A DNA stretch of 10,652 nt. Source: Clostridia bacterium (GTDB taxonomy: Bacteria > Bacillota > Clostridia > Christensenellales > Aristaeellaceae). Positions within the stretch are counted from its first letter, which is position 1, and every line of letters starts with the position of its first letter. Under the pieces are notes generated by a model that saw nothing but the letters and a program-made list of their open reading frames with translations, was not told the DNA's origin and did no database searches. The translations under genes and the position numbers were made by a program. This document shows, piece by piece, positions 1 through 4,958 of the stretch. The stretch lies in NCBI GenBank assembly GCA_017471125.1, contig JAFUWR010000316.1, positions 1 through 10,652 on the forward strand. Reading direction: 5' to 3'.

Positions 1-384
1 CCTGCCCTCCGGCAAGTTGAAGGACGCGGTAACCTATGCCTTGAACCAGAAGGATTACCTCTGCACATTCCTGGATTACGGCGAGGTGGAAATCAGCAAC
101 AACCAAGTAGAGAACGCCATTCGCCCCTTCGTCGTAGGCCGCAATGGCTGGCTGTTCTCCGACACCCCGGAGGGCGCTGAGGCCAGCGCTGTCATCTACT
201 CCCTCATGGAAACCGCCAAGGCCAACGGCCTGCGGCTGGAAGACTACATCCTTCACTTGCTGTCCGTCCTGCCGGATCGCTTTGAGGGTGACCCGAATGC
301 AGATATTGATGATCTCCTCCCGTGGAATAACAGCTTGAAAGCCAGCTTTACCACGCTGTGAACATGGGTTTGTTTAGCGGTTAC
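1..384 (+). mobile_element. IS66-family insertion sequence, right end
   Basis: The transposase C-terminus at 2-361 is followed by a short tail that ends in TTTAGCGGTTAC at 373-384. Read from outside, this terminus begins GTAACCGC. IS66-family elements are known to begin with GTAA and to make 8-bp target duplications, so I infer the element ends at 384 and that GAATCGAC (385-392) is one copy of the duplication. The left end, the other two IS66 genes (tnpA, tnpB) and the second duplication copy lie outside the window, so the exact boundary is unconfirmed. Confidence 0.75.
2..361 (+). CDS. tnpC: IS66 family transposase (TnpC), C-terminal part
   Basis: This is the C-terminal ~119 residues of an IS66-type transposase, whose role is DNA cleavage and joining during transposition. 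The frame is open to the left edge, so the gene starts outside the window and the TTG at 17 is not a real start. Diagnostic features are the block NNQVENAIRPFVVGRNGWLF, which includes the last acidic residue of the DDE triad (E in QVEN). It is followed by the TPEGAEASAVIYSLMETAKANG block and the C-terminal signature LLPWNNS. These are standard for the family. The reading frame is intact as far as it can be seen. Whether the element is active cannot be judged. Its base composition is intermediate between the AT-rich sequence that follows and the GC-rich chromosome after 2650, as expected for an element that arrived separately. Confidence 0.95.
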   Translation: MPSGKLKDAVTYALNQKDYLCTFLDYGEVEISNNQVENAIRPFVVGRNGWLFSDTPEGAEASAVIYSLMETAKANGLRLEDYILHLLSVLPDRFEGDPNADIDDLLPWNNSLKASFTTL

Positions 385-500
385 GAATCGACTGCCTGCT
401 TGTAAACACAAACGATGTTGACATTGTAGAAGTCACTCCAAATTATGGAGACAGAAAAGATCACCGTAAAATCAAACGGAAGGTTAGGAAAAAGAAATAG
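385..500 (+). pseudogene. 3' remnant of a gene cut by the IS66 element
   Basis: An in-frame stretch runs from the proposed IS66 boundary to a TAG at 498-500 and encodes about 37 residues. These include the segment DVDIVEVTPNYGDR and a lysine/arginine-rich tail. In the same frame there is a stop at 375-377, inside the IS end, so the frame has no start of its own. A rho-independent terminator begins 10 nt after the stop, which is what a real gene end looks like. I infer that this is the tail of a host gene interrupted by the insertion. The product is not recognised, and chance coding of this short length cannot be excluded. Confidence 0.4.
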
Positions 501-509
501 TGATCATCG

Positions 510-545
510 GCGGCCAGCTCTTGAGCTGAGCCGCTATTTTTTTTT
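510..545 (+). terminator. Rho-independent terminator
   Basis: An 11-nt left arm (GCGGCCAGCTC, 510-520) pairs across a TT loop with GAGCTGAGCCGC (523-534), with one small internal mismatch. A run of nine T follows at 537-545. It lies just after the remnant gene ending at 500 and would stop rightward transcription from it and from the IS66 element. Confidence 0.85.
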
Positions 546-833
546 GCGTAATCGCTAAATTAAAGACTGTGTAAGCTACATCAAAATCAAAAGAGACGTT
601 TCTGAACCGGCTCTGTGAAGGAACACGATGTTAACAGCGCGGCATGGCTCAGTAACTCGAATAAGGTATCTGGTATCGAGAAAAATGACCAGCACTTCCA
701 AATCTGGTGCTGGCCGACTGTCTTGGTGTATCGGTCAAGACGGATAATCATAATTTGGGGATGCCTGCTTATTAACATTGAGGAGCTTCTCTAAGTTTTC
801 AGCTAAGTTTCCCGAGAAAGCGACCGTGCCATT
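546..833. other. Unassigned spacer, no supported gene
   Basis: This 288-bp stretch holds short open frames on both strands, none with a convincing ribosome binding site or recognisable product. The longest is a minus-strand frame of 63 codons (778-587), preceded only by a weak GAGAAG. The one visible structure is a 7-bp hairpin, CCAGCAC at 689-695 pairing with GTGCTGG at 707-713. No T-rich terminator is visible for the minus-strand operon that ends at 834. Confidence 0.4.
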
Positions 834-1157
834 TTATTCTTTCAAGATTTTCTCCAATGATAAGCGTATACTTTCAATGTTTGCATCTCCGTGATTCTGT
901 GAGGTTCTTTCAAAATTGATCTTATCAACTAAACTACGGTATTGCAATTCAATTTTGTTTAGCGTTTCTAAGGTTTTTTGACCGGAAATATAGGTGTACG
1001 CAATCGAATAAAATGCAAGGAAAATTGAGATTCCGGTTGCTGCGATTGACAATCCACCTGCGATATCGTTAAGGCGTAATATGTATGCTAATGCAGCGAT
1101 AATCGTGAATCCTCCACCGACACATGTAACAATGAATGAGGCTTTCAGATTATTCAT
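834..1157 (-). CDS. Small two-helix membrane protein, third gene of the unknown cassette
   Basis: The function is unknown. The 107-residue product has two strongly hydrophobic segments (about residues 7-28 and 32-57) with only a short turn between them. A charged C-terminal half with heptad-like spacing follows (about 59-83), then a second amphipathic helix ending in KILKE. The likely topology is a helical hairpin in the membrane with a cytoplasmic coiled-coil tail. I chose the ATG at 1157 because a GGAG lies 9 nt upstream and because ATGAATAA overlaps the stop of the 241-aa gene by 8 nt, which implies translational coupling. An upstream GTG at 1172 would add five residues but lacks a spaced ribosome binding site. 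Two-helix membrane proteins at the end of small operons in mobile elements are often toxic or defence effectors; applying that here is only inference. Confidence 0.75.
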   Translation of the reverse strand: MNNLKASFIVTCVGGGFTIIAALAYILRLNDIAGGLSIAATGISIFLAFYSIAYTYISGQKTLETLNKIELQYRSLVDKINFERTSQNHGDANIESIRLSLEKILKE

Positions 1158-1875
1158 CGTGGACATCTCCACTCCATAAATTTCCGGTTAATCCCCACGC
1201 CGGATGGAACGTGTATGCTTCAAGAATGTGCTCAATGACTTTGGGTGCGAGGGCACGGTAGGCAAAATAGTAGGTCAACTTGTTAATCAATTCATGCCGC
1301 ATTTCGTCAAAACTCTCAAAAGCAAAGCGCTCCTTCTCTTTGCTTTTTACATGCCTTTCTGAAAGGCACCCACATACAACATTCTCAAAGTCAAAAATAA
1401 AGGTACAGACAAACTGAACTGCAACCAATTCATTGATATGCTTTAGCTTCCATCGAAGAATCTCGGTTGCTCGAACTCGCTCCTCCTCATTCAAGGCACC
1501 GTAAATATCAGGAGATATTAATGCATCGTCAAGCCGAAATGTATTTGATGTATGTAGATATACTGGCTTATGACGCAACCACCAGTATGCCAAATATGCC
1601 GCTACTTTGAATGCGTTAGGTTCCTTCACCTCGTTATGTTCGCTATCAACAATCTTTCGCATTCCAATAATTGCATCTGTCACGACTTCATCCAGCATAG
1701 AATAGCTAATCTGAAAAGTAATCGGCGCAGCACTGTCCATCTGCTCCCAAAGATTGTGAAACACATCCTTGTATGCATTTAACAAACACAGTTCCCATTC
1801 GGCACCCTTTTTACGGGTAAAGACTTTGTCGTCATAGACAGTCAGGTAGTTGTAAAACACTTGTGCCTTTCTCAT
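1150..1875 (-). CDS. Unknown 241-aa helical protein, second gene of the cassette
   Basis: I do not recognise a family. The product is predicted by eye to be soluble and mostly helical, rich in aromatic residues, with no signal peptide. The most distinctive segment is AAYLAYWWLRHKP (about residues 92-104), followed by an acidic stretch (LNEEERVRATEILRW, about 128-142). A cysteine pair occurs near VVCGC (about 166-170). The ATG at 1875 has a good upstream GAGGAAC site with about 5-6 nt spacing. The stop overlaps the start of the 107-aa membrane protein by 8 nt. The gap to the 71-aa gene upstream is 26 nt, so all three are likely one transcript. Codons are AT-rich, unlike the genes after 2700, which supports horizontal origin. 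It could be a sensor or regulator for the membrane protein, but nothing in the sequence proves a role. Confidence 0.8.
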   Translation of the reverse strand: MRKAQVFYNYLTVYDDKVFTRKKGAEWELCLLNAYKDVFHNLWEQMDSAAPITFQISYSMLDEVVTDAIIGMRKIVDSEHNEVKEPNAFKVAAYLAYWWLRHKPVYLHTSNTFRLDDALISPDIYGALNEEERVRATEILRWKLKHINELVAVQFVCTFIFDFENVVCGCLSERHVKSKEKERFAFESFDEMRHELINKLTYYFAYRALAPKVIEHILEAYTFHPAWGLTGNLWSGDVHDE

Positions 1876-1901
1876 CTTTTGTTCCTCGCAGTAAGCTCAC
1901 C

Positions 1902-2117
1902 TTAATGCAGCAAATCGGTAAGAATCATTGCGCATGTTCTTCGGCTATCTTCAGTAATAGTGACCTTACTTGGGGAATTACGTTGCATCATTGTAAAAAC
2001 CTTGTATTCTCCGCCCACCTCATTAAGCCGACGCTCCAAAGCCTCCTGAATATAAGCGATGTTTTCCTCGTTGGAATTATAAGGAAGTGTACGGGACTCT
2101 CCTGTAACATTCTCCAT
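1902..2117 (-). CDS. Unknown 71-aa small protein, first gene of the cassette
   Basis: The product is a small soluble protein with no membrane segment. The N-terminal third is polar and probably flexible. A helix follows (EENIAYIQEALERRLNEVGG, about residues 17-36), then a likely strand (YKVFTMMQR) and a second helix near the C-terminus (RRTCAMILTDLL). I cannot name a family. The ATG at 2117 is preceded by GGAGGG with about 7 nt spacing, a strong site, and lies about 38 nt after the predicted transcription start, so I regard the gene as real despite its size. It leads the operon with the 241-aa and 107-aa genes. A small first gene can be an antitoxin, a regulator or a sensor partner; this is inference only. 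Confidence 0.65.
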   Translation of the reverse strand: MENVTGESRTLPYNSNEENIAYIQEALERRLNEVGGEYKVFTMMQRNSPSKVTITEDSRRTCAMILTDLLH

Positions 2118-2161
2118 CCTAAACCCTCCATTTTCAATGGCCCAAAGTCTATATTGGTTCC

Positions 2162-2190
2162 ATTATATGATATCGTAAGCCTAAAGACAA
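2162..2190 (-). promoter_or_regulatory. Sigma-A-type promoter of the three-gene cassette
   Basis: Read on the minus strand, TTGTCT (2190-2185) and TATAAT (2167-2162) are separated by exactly 17 bp. The -10 box is a perfect match and the -35 box matches at 4 of 6 positions. The predicted start near 2155 gives a leader of about 38 nt before the 71-aa gene. A near-palindrome centred on GATATC (2166-2177) overlaps the -10/spacer region and could be an operator, though this is weak. Confidence 0.75.
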
Positions 2191-2347
2191 TACCATAAAT
2201 CGTTATATACACATAAAATTATTTAATTGATAGTAGATGATATTCTGACTTGCTTTCACTTCAATACATACAATCTTCTCCAGTCAGTTAATTACCTATT
2301 CTTAAGAAATGTAAAGTCTTTCGGTACTGTATAACATTTGATTGTCA

Positions 2348-2369
2348 AATCTAATCGATCGGATAGATT
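2348..2369. repeat. Imperfect inverted repeat
   Basis: AATCTA (2348-2353) and TAGATT (2364-2369) are exact inverted copies around a perfect CGATCG core (2356-2361), giving a 22-bp dyad with four unmatched positions. It could be a binding site for a DNA-binding protein of the element. No function is shown. Confidence 0.4.
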
Positions 2370-2530
2370 CGTCAACAACTACCCTCTATACTCGATATCG
2401 TCGCCGGTACTGCCCCGGCCAAACCAACTTTGGGACGATAATATCACCTGTTTCAATGAACAGGAAGCGAAATAAATTGCTGCTAAATTCTGAATATCCT
2501 ACTATTTATTGTTTCTTAACGTATGCGGTC

Positions 2531-2559
2531 TTGTCAGGTTCTCTCAAACACAATATAAT
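2531..2559 (+). promoter_or_regulatory. Strong outward-facing promoter near the element end
   Basis: TTGTCA (2531-2536) and TATAAT (2554-2559) are separated by exactly 17 bp; the boxes match consensus at 5 of 6 and 6 of 6 positions. Transcription would start near 2566 and run out of the element through the tRNA-Cys fragment to the terminator at 2654-2686, giving an RNA of about 120 nt with no good coding frame. In an excised circular form the same promoter would instead read into the other end of the element. Confidence 0.7.
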
Positions 2560-2600
2560 GTGGATTAGTCCCTAAGAAAACACTATATGTTGTGGAATTT

Positions 2601-2646
2601 AGGTCTGCAAAACCTTCATTCCCCGGTCCGAATCCGGGTGGCACCT
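2601..2646 (+). tRNA. tRNA-Cys(GCA), 3' half only
   Basis: The sequence contains the 3' half of a bacterial tRNA-Cys. AGGT-CTGCAAA-ACCT (2601-2615) is the anticodon arm with anticodon GCA and four of the five stem pairs. CCCGG (2622-2626), loop TCCGAAT (2627-2633) and CCGGG (2634-2638) make a perfect T arm. TGGCACC (2639-2645) is the acceptor 3' strand, then discriminator T (2646), with no encoded CCA. The 5' half is missing: nothing upstream of 2600 resembles the expected acceptor strand GGTGCCA or a D arm. Homology stops inside the anticodon stem, where the fifth pair is T-T. The fragment cannot make a working tRNA. Confidence 0.9.
2601..2646 (+). other. Attachment-site scar: right junction of an integrated element
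   Basis: Many tyrosine recombinases integrate into tRNA genes, using the anticodon or T arm as the crossover point. The incoming element brings a copy of the tRNA 3' end, so the intact tRNA is kept at one end and the displaced 3' end is left at the other. A lone tRNA-Cys 3' half beginning at the anticodon stem, with its native terminator still attached and a sharp change from AT-rich to GC-rich DNA, is what the second end should look like. The 7-nt anticodon loop CTGCAAA flanked by AGGT/ACCT would be the core. Because the tRNA reads rightward, the element lies to the left. The integrase and the other end are outside the window. Confidence 0.75.
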
Positions 2647-2653
2647 TGCAAAG

Positions 2654-2686
2654 AAGCGCGTCCTGTGAAAACTGGGCGCGCTTTTT
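2654..2686 (+). terminator. Rho-independent terminator after tRNA-Cys fragment
   Basis: AAGCGCGTCC (2654-2663) pairs with GGGCGCGCTT (2674-2683), ten pairs with one G-U, around a 10-nt loop, and the 3' side runs into five T (2682-2686). It is placed 8 nt after the tRNA end, as a native tRNA terminator would be. Confidence 0.85.
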
Positions 2687-2721
2687 ACGTCCGGGTCGAT
2701 TTCAATAAATTTAGTTTGCGC

Positions 2722-2750
2722 TTGCGAAAAACGCGGAAGCGTGATAGAAT
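2722..2750 (+). promoter_or_regulatory. Promoter of the PD-(D/E)XK gene
   Basis: TTGCGA (2722-2727) and TAGAAT (2745-2750) are 17 bp apart, matching consensus at 4 and 5 of 6 positions. The predicted start near 2757 gives a leader of about 27 nt before the ATG at 2784. Confidence 0.6.
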
Positions 2751-2783
2751 AGTCTTAGCAAGAGGATCAAGGGGGCGCGGCCT

Positions 2784-3614
2784 ATGGGGGACATGGACGC
2801 CTATATGCGGGAGCGTTACCGTGAAGAGGACCTGCAGAGGCTGCGCGGCTTTCGCCCGATCGACGACACCTTCATGCGGTGCCTCTTCCAGGACGATCTG
2901 CCCCTGGCCCAGCTTGTGTTGCGCATCATCACGGGCAAGGAGGACCTGGTGCTGACGCGGGCGGAGACCCAGAAGGACCTCAAGCGGCTGCTCGGGGCGC
3001 GCTCGCTCTGCCTGGACGTGCACGGCGTGGACAGCGAACAGCGGGAATACGACATCGAGGTCCAGCGCGCGGACAATGGCGCGAGGCCGGAGCGCGCGCG
3101 GTATCACAGCGCCGCCATGGACATCGAGGCGCTGAACGCCGGTCAGGCGTTTGAGGAGCTGCCCGAGACCTACACCATATTCATCACAGAGAACGACTTT
3201 TTCGGGATGGGCACGGGCGTCTATCCCATCGAGCGGATGAACCTCGTCACCGACGCGCCCTTCAACGACCGGGCGCATATCCTGTACGTCAACGGGCGCT
3301 ACAAGGGGGACGATCCGCTGGGCAGACTGATGCACGACTTCATGTGCAGCGACCCGGACGACATGCACTACGACCTGTTGGCCGAGAGGTCGCGCTATTA
3401 TAAGGAGGATCCAAAGGGGGTCAGCGATATGTGCAAGGCGATGGACGATCTGCGCAACGAGGCGCTGGAGCGGGGACGCATCGAAGGACGTTTAGATTGC
3501 TTGATCGAGTCGGTGCGGAGCCTCAAGACCCGGCTCGGCTTCACGGACCAGCAGATCCGGGAAGCGCTGAACATCTCCAACGACGACTGGGAGCGCATCG
3601 CGGTCCGGGTGTGA
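2784..3614 (+). CDS. PD-(D/E)XK nuclease family protein (Rpn/transposase-like)
   Basis: The product is 276 residues, typical of the clostridial proteins annotated as PD-(D/E)XK nuclease family transposase and related to the Rpn recombination-promoting nucleases. These cut DNA in the cytoplasm; their cell role is poorly known. The N-terminal signature FRPIDDTFMRCLF is at about residues 23-35. The nuclease core follows: CLDVHGVD with the metal-binding Asp78, then YDIEVQ with Glu92 and Gln94, Gln replacing the Lys of the classical motif as is usual in this branch. A conserved segment ETYTIFITENDFFGMG is at about 128-143. The C-terminus is a charged helical region (about 205-265). The ATG at 2784 follows a G-rich AAGGGGG site about 8 nt upstream; an ATG at 2793 is also possible. 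It has its own promoter and a convergent neighbour. All core residues are present, so it is probably functional. Confidence 0.9.
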   Translation: MGDMDAYMRERYREEDLQRLRGFRPIDDTFMRCLFQDDLPLAQLVLRIITGKEDLVLTRAETQKDLKRLLGARSLCLDVHGVDSEQREYDIEVQRADNGARPERARYHSAAMDIEALNAGQAFEELPETYTIFITENDFFGMGTGVYPIERMNLVTDAPFNDRAHILYVNGRYKGDDPLGRLMHDFMCSDPDDMHYDLLAERSRYYKEDPKGVSDMCKAMDDLRNEALERGRIEGRLDCLIESVRSLKTRLGFTDQQIREALNISNDDWERIAVRV

Positions 3615-3635
3615 AGGACCGGCTGACGATGTCAT

Positions 3636-3678
3636 GATGAACGAGGGGGCCGTCCTGCGACGGTCCCCTCGTCTCATC
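3636..3678. terminator. Hairpin between convergent genes, probable bidirectional terminator
   Basis: GATGA-ACGAGGGG-CCGTC on the left pairs with GACGG-CCCCTCGT-TCATC on the right, around the tetraloop CTGC (3655-3658), with one mismatch and one bulge: a stem of about 17 pairs. There is no T-run on either side, so termination may rely on the stem alone or on Rho. It lies between the ends of the nuclease gene (3614) and the membrane-protein gene (3677) and overlaps the stop of the latter. Confidence 0.6.
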
Positions 3679-4144
3679 AGAGAATCATCCATTCCCACGC
3701 GCGGGCGGCGGCCTCCTCGGTCTTTTTGATCGTGAAGGAGTCCCAGCCCTTGGTGACGCCGTTATAGATGACCATGGCGGCGATGCCCACGGCGATGACG
3801 GCGATCATGGCGTAGCGGGCCTTATAGAGCTTGCGCCGGCCCCTGTCCTCAAGCCAGTTGGGCAGCAGCAGCGCCAGCACGACGCTGATGAGGAACCCGG
3901 CGTTGAGCCCCGCGCCGCCCATGAACAGCGCCACCACCACCAGCGCGCCCACGAGCCCGCCGCCCAGGAGCTGGTAGAGCACCCAGGTCTTTTCCGGGAT
4001 GGCGTTCACGCGCTTTTCAAATCGGGTGGGCACCCATTCGGTGGGCGCCTCGTCCGGGTCGTCGGCCAGTATGTCGTCGATCTCCGCCTTGGAGTAGCGC
4101 TGCTGGGGCGTCAGCTCGTCCCTGTTTTTGTTGTCCTGATCCAT
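3677..4144 (-). CDS. Three-helix membrane protein of unknown function
   Basis: The product is 155 residues. An acidic, polar N-terminus (about 1-50, rich in Asp and Gln) is followed by three hydrophobic segments at about 54-76, 79-97 and 109-129. A basic loop (EDRGRRKLYKAR) between the second and third should stay in the cytoplasm. A short amphipathic C-terminal tail ends in WEWMIL. There is no signal peptide and no recognised domain. The ATG at 4144 is preceded by GGGAGAGAGG, and the gene has its own promoter, diverging from the two-component operon. Its base composition is like the rest of the chromosome. The divergent position invites the idea that the response regulator controls it, but no shared operator was established. 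Confidence 0.85.
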   Translation of the reverse strand: MDQDNKNRDELTPQQRYSKAEIDDILADDPDEAPTEWVPTRFEKRVNAIPEKTWVLYQLLGGGLVGALVVVALFMGGAGLNAGFLISVVLALLLPNWLEDRGRRKLYKARYAMIAVIAVGIAAMVIYNGVTKGWDSFTIKKTEEAAARAWEWMIL

Positions 4145-4174
4145 GTGCCTCTCTCCCGTCTGTTGGTTGCTATT

Positions 4175-4203
4175 ATTCTATCATCTTTTCGCCCCGGATG
4201 CAA
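4175..4203 (-). promoter_or_regulatory. Promoter of the three-helix membrane protein gene
   Basis: On the minus strand TTGCAT (4203-4198) and TAGAAT (4180-4175) are 17 bp apart, matching consensus at 4 and 5 of 6 positions. The predicted start is near 4168, about 24 nt before the ATG. Confidence 0.65.
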
Positions 4204-4272
4204 GCGGTTTTCACGCGCCGCGGTTTATAGTGGATTAACATTCATGTGCCATAATAAGCCATGACGAAAATC

Positions 4273-4278
4273 AGGAGG
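4273..4278 (+). promoter_or_regulatory. Ribosome binding site of the response regulator gene
   Basis: A perfect AGGAGG lies 5 nt before the ATG at 4284 and fixes that start. For the promoter, CATAAT at 4250-4255 is a fair -10 box, but no good -35 box is seen 16-18 bp upstream, which would fit a promoter needing an activator. Confidence 0.85.
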
Positions 4279-4283
4279 CGGAC

Positions 4284-4958
4284 ATGTTTCACATACTGGT
4301 GGTGGAGGACAACGCGAACACCCGGCGTCTGATGGAGGCGGTGCTGACCCAGCACGGCTACCAGCCCATACTGGCCGCGGACGGCGTGGAGGCGCTGGAC
4401 ATACTGGACAAGAAGCACGTGGACCTGATATTGCTGGACATCATGATGCCCCGCATGGACGGCTACGAATTCACCCAGACCCTGCGGGAATCCGGCTGCG
4501 AGCTGCCCATATTGATGGTGACGGCCCGGGAGAAGCCCGCGGACAAGCACAAGGGCTTCCAGATCGGCACGGACGACTACATGGTCAAGCCCGTGGACGA
4601 GGAGGAGATGATCCTGCGCATCGCGGCGCTGCTGCGCCGAAGCCGCATCGCCAACGAGCACAAGCTGACTGTGGGCAAGACGCTTTTGGACTACGACCAG
4701 CTCTCGGTGGACACGCCCGAGGGCCAGCGGGTGCTGCCCAAGAAGGAGTTCATGCTGCTGTTCAAGCTGCTTAGCTATCCGGGCAAGATCTTCACCCGGC
4801 GGCAGTTGATGGACGAGATCTGGGACATGGACTCGGACACCGACGAGCGCACCGTGGACGTGCACATCAACCGCCTGCGGGACCACTTCCGGGAGAATAA
4901 AGACTTTGAGATCGTGACCGTGCGCGGCCTGGGCTACAAGGCGGTGAAGAAGGAGTGA
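4284..4958 (+). CDS. Response regulator, OmpR/PhoB family
   Basis: This is a DNA-binding response regulator of 224 residues, the usual length for the OmpR/PhoB class. The receiver domain (about 1-118) shows the acidic pair Glu8-Asp9, the phospho-accepting Asp52 in LLDIMMPRMDG, Thr80 in MVTAR, and Lys102 in MVKP. The winged-helix domain (about 127-222) has the family features LPKKEFMLLFKLLSYPGKIF, RRQLMDEIW and DERTVDVHINRLR, ending in VRGLGYK. The overall pattern resembles HssR/SaeR-type regulators of Bacillota, but the signal cannot be named. Its stop overlaps the GTG start of the histidine kinase by four bases (GTGA), so the two are translated together. The protein should act in the cytoplasm after phosphorylation by that kinase and probably regulates its own promoter. 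Confidence 0.97.
   Translation: MFHILVVEDNANTRRLMEAVLTQHGYQPILAADGVEALDILDKKHVDLILLDIMMPRMDGYEFTQTLRESGCELPILMVTAREKPADKHKGFQIGTDDYMVKPVDEEEMILRIAALLRRSRIANEHKLTVGKTLLDYDQLSVDTPEGQRVLPKKEFMLLFKLLSYPGKIFTRRQLMDEIWDMDSDTDERTVDVHINRLRDHFRENKDFEIVTVRGLGYKAVKKE

Larger units (their letters stand above)
2191..2600. other. AT-rich end region of the mobile element, no supported gene
   Basis: No open frame here has both a start site and a plausible product. The stretch holds a perfect 10-bp palindrome TTCTTAAGAA (2299-2308), related TTCTTA motifs at 2513-2518 and, inverted, at 2572-2577, and an imperfect 22-bp inverted repeat at 2348-2369. It also carries a strong rightward promoter (2531-2559). Repeats of this kind next to an attachment site could be arm-type binding sites for an integrase or excisionase, but no such protein is in the window. 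Confidence 0.4.

Noticed and set aside
587..778. Minus-strand open frame of 63 codons in the left spacer
   Set aside because: There is only a weak GAGAAG before the start and no recognisable product; an equally long frame exists on the other strand, so neither can be preferred.
2342..2575. Plus-strand open frame of 77 codons before the tRNA fragment
   Set aside because: It begins with TTG without a ribosome binding site, spans the palindrome and the strong promoter, and its composition does not look like a real protein.
2566..2646. Possibility that a complete, unusual tRNA-Cys lies here
   Set aside because: Upstream of 2601 there is no acceptor strand complementary to TGGCACC and no D arm, so only the 3' half is present.
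2685..3368. Minus-strand open frame of 227 codons opposite the PD-(D/E)XK gene
   Set aside because: It runs through the promoter and start of a well-supported gene and has no family features of its own.
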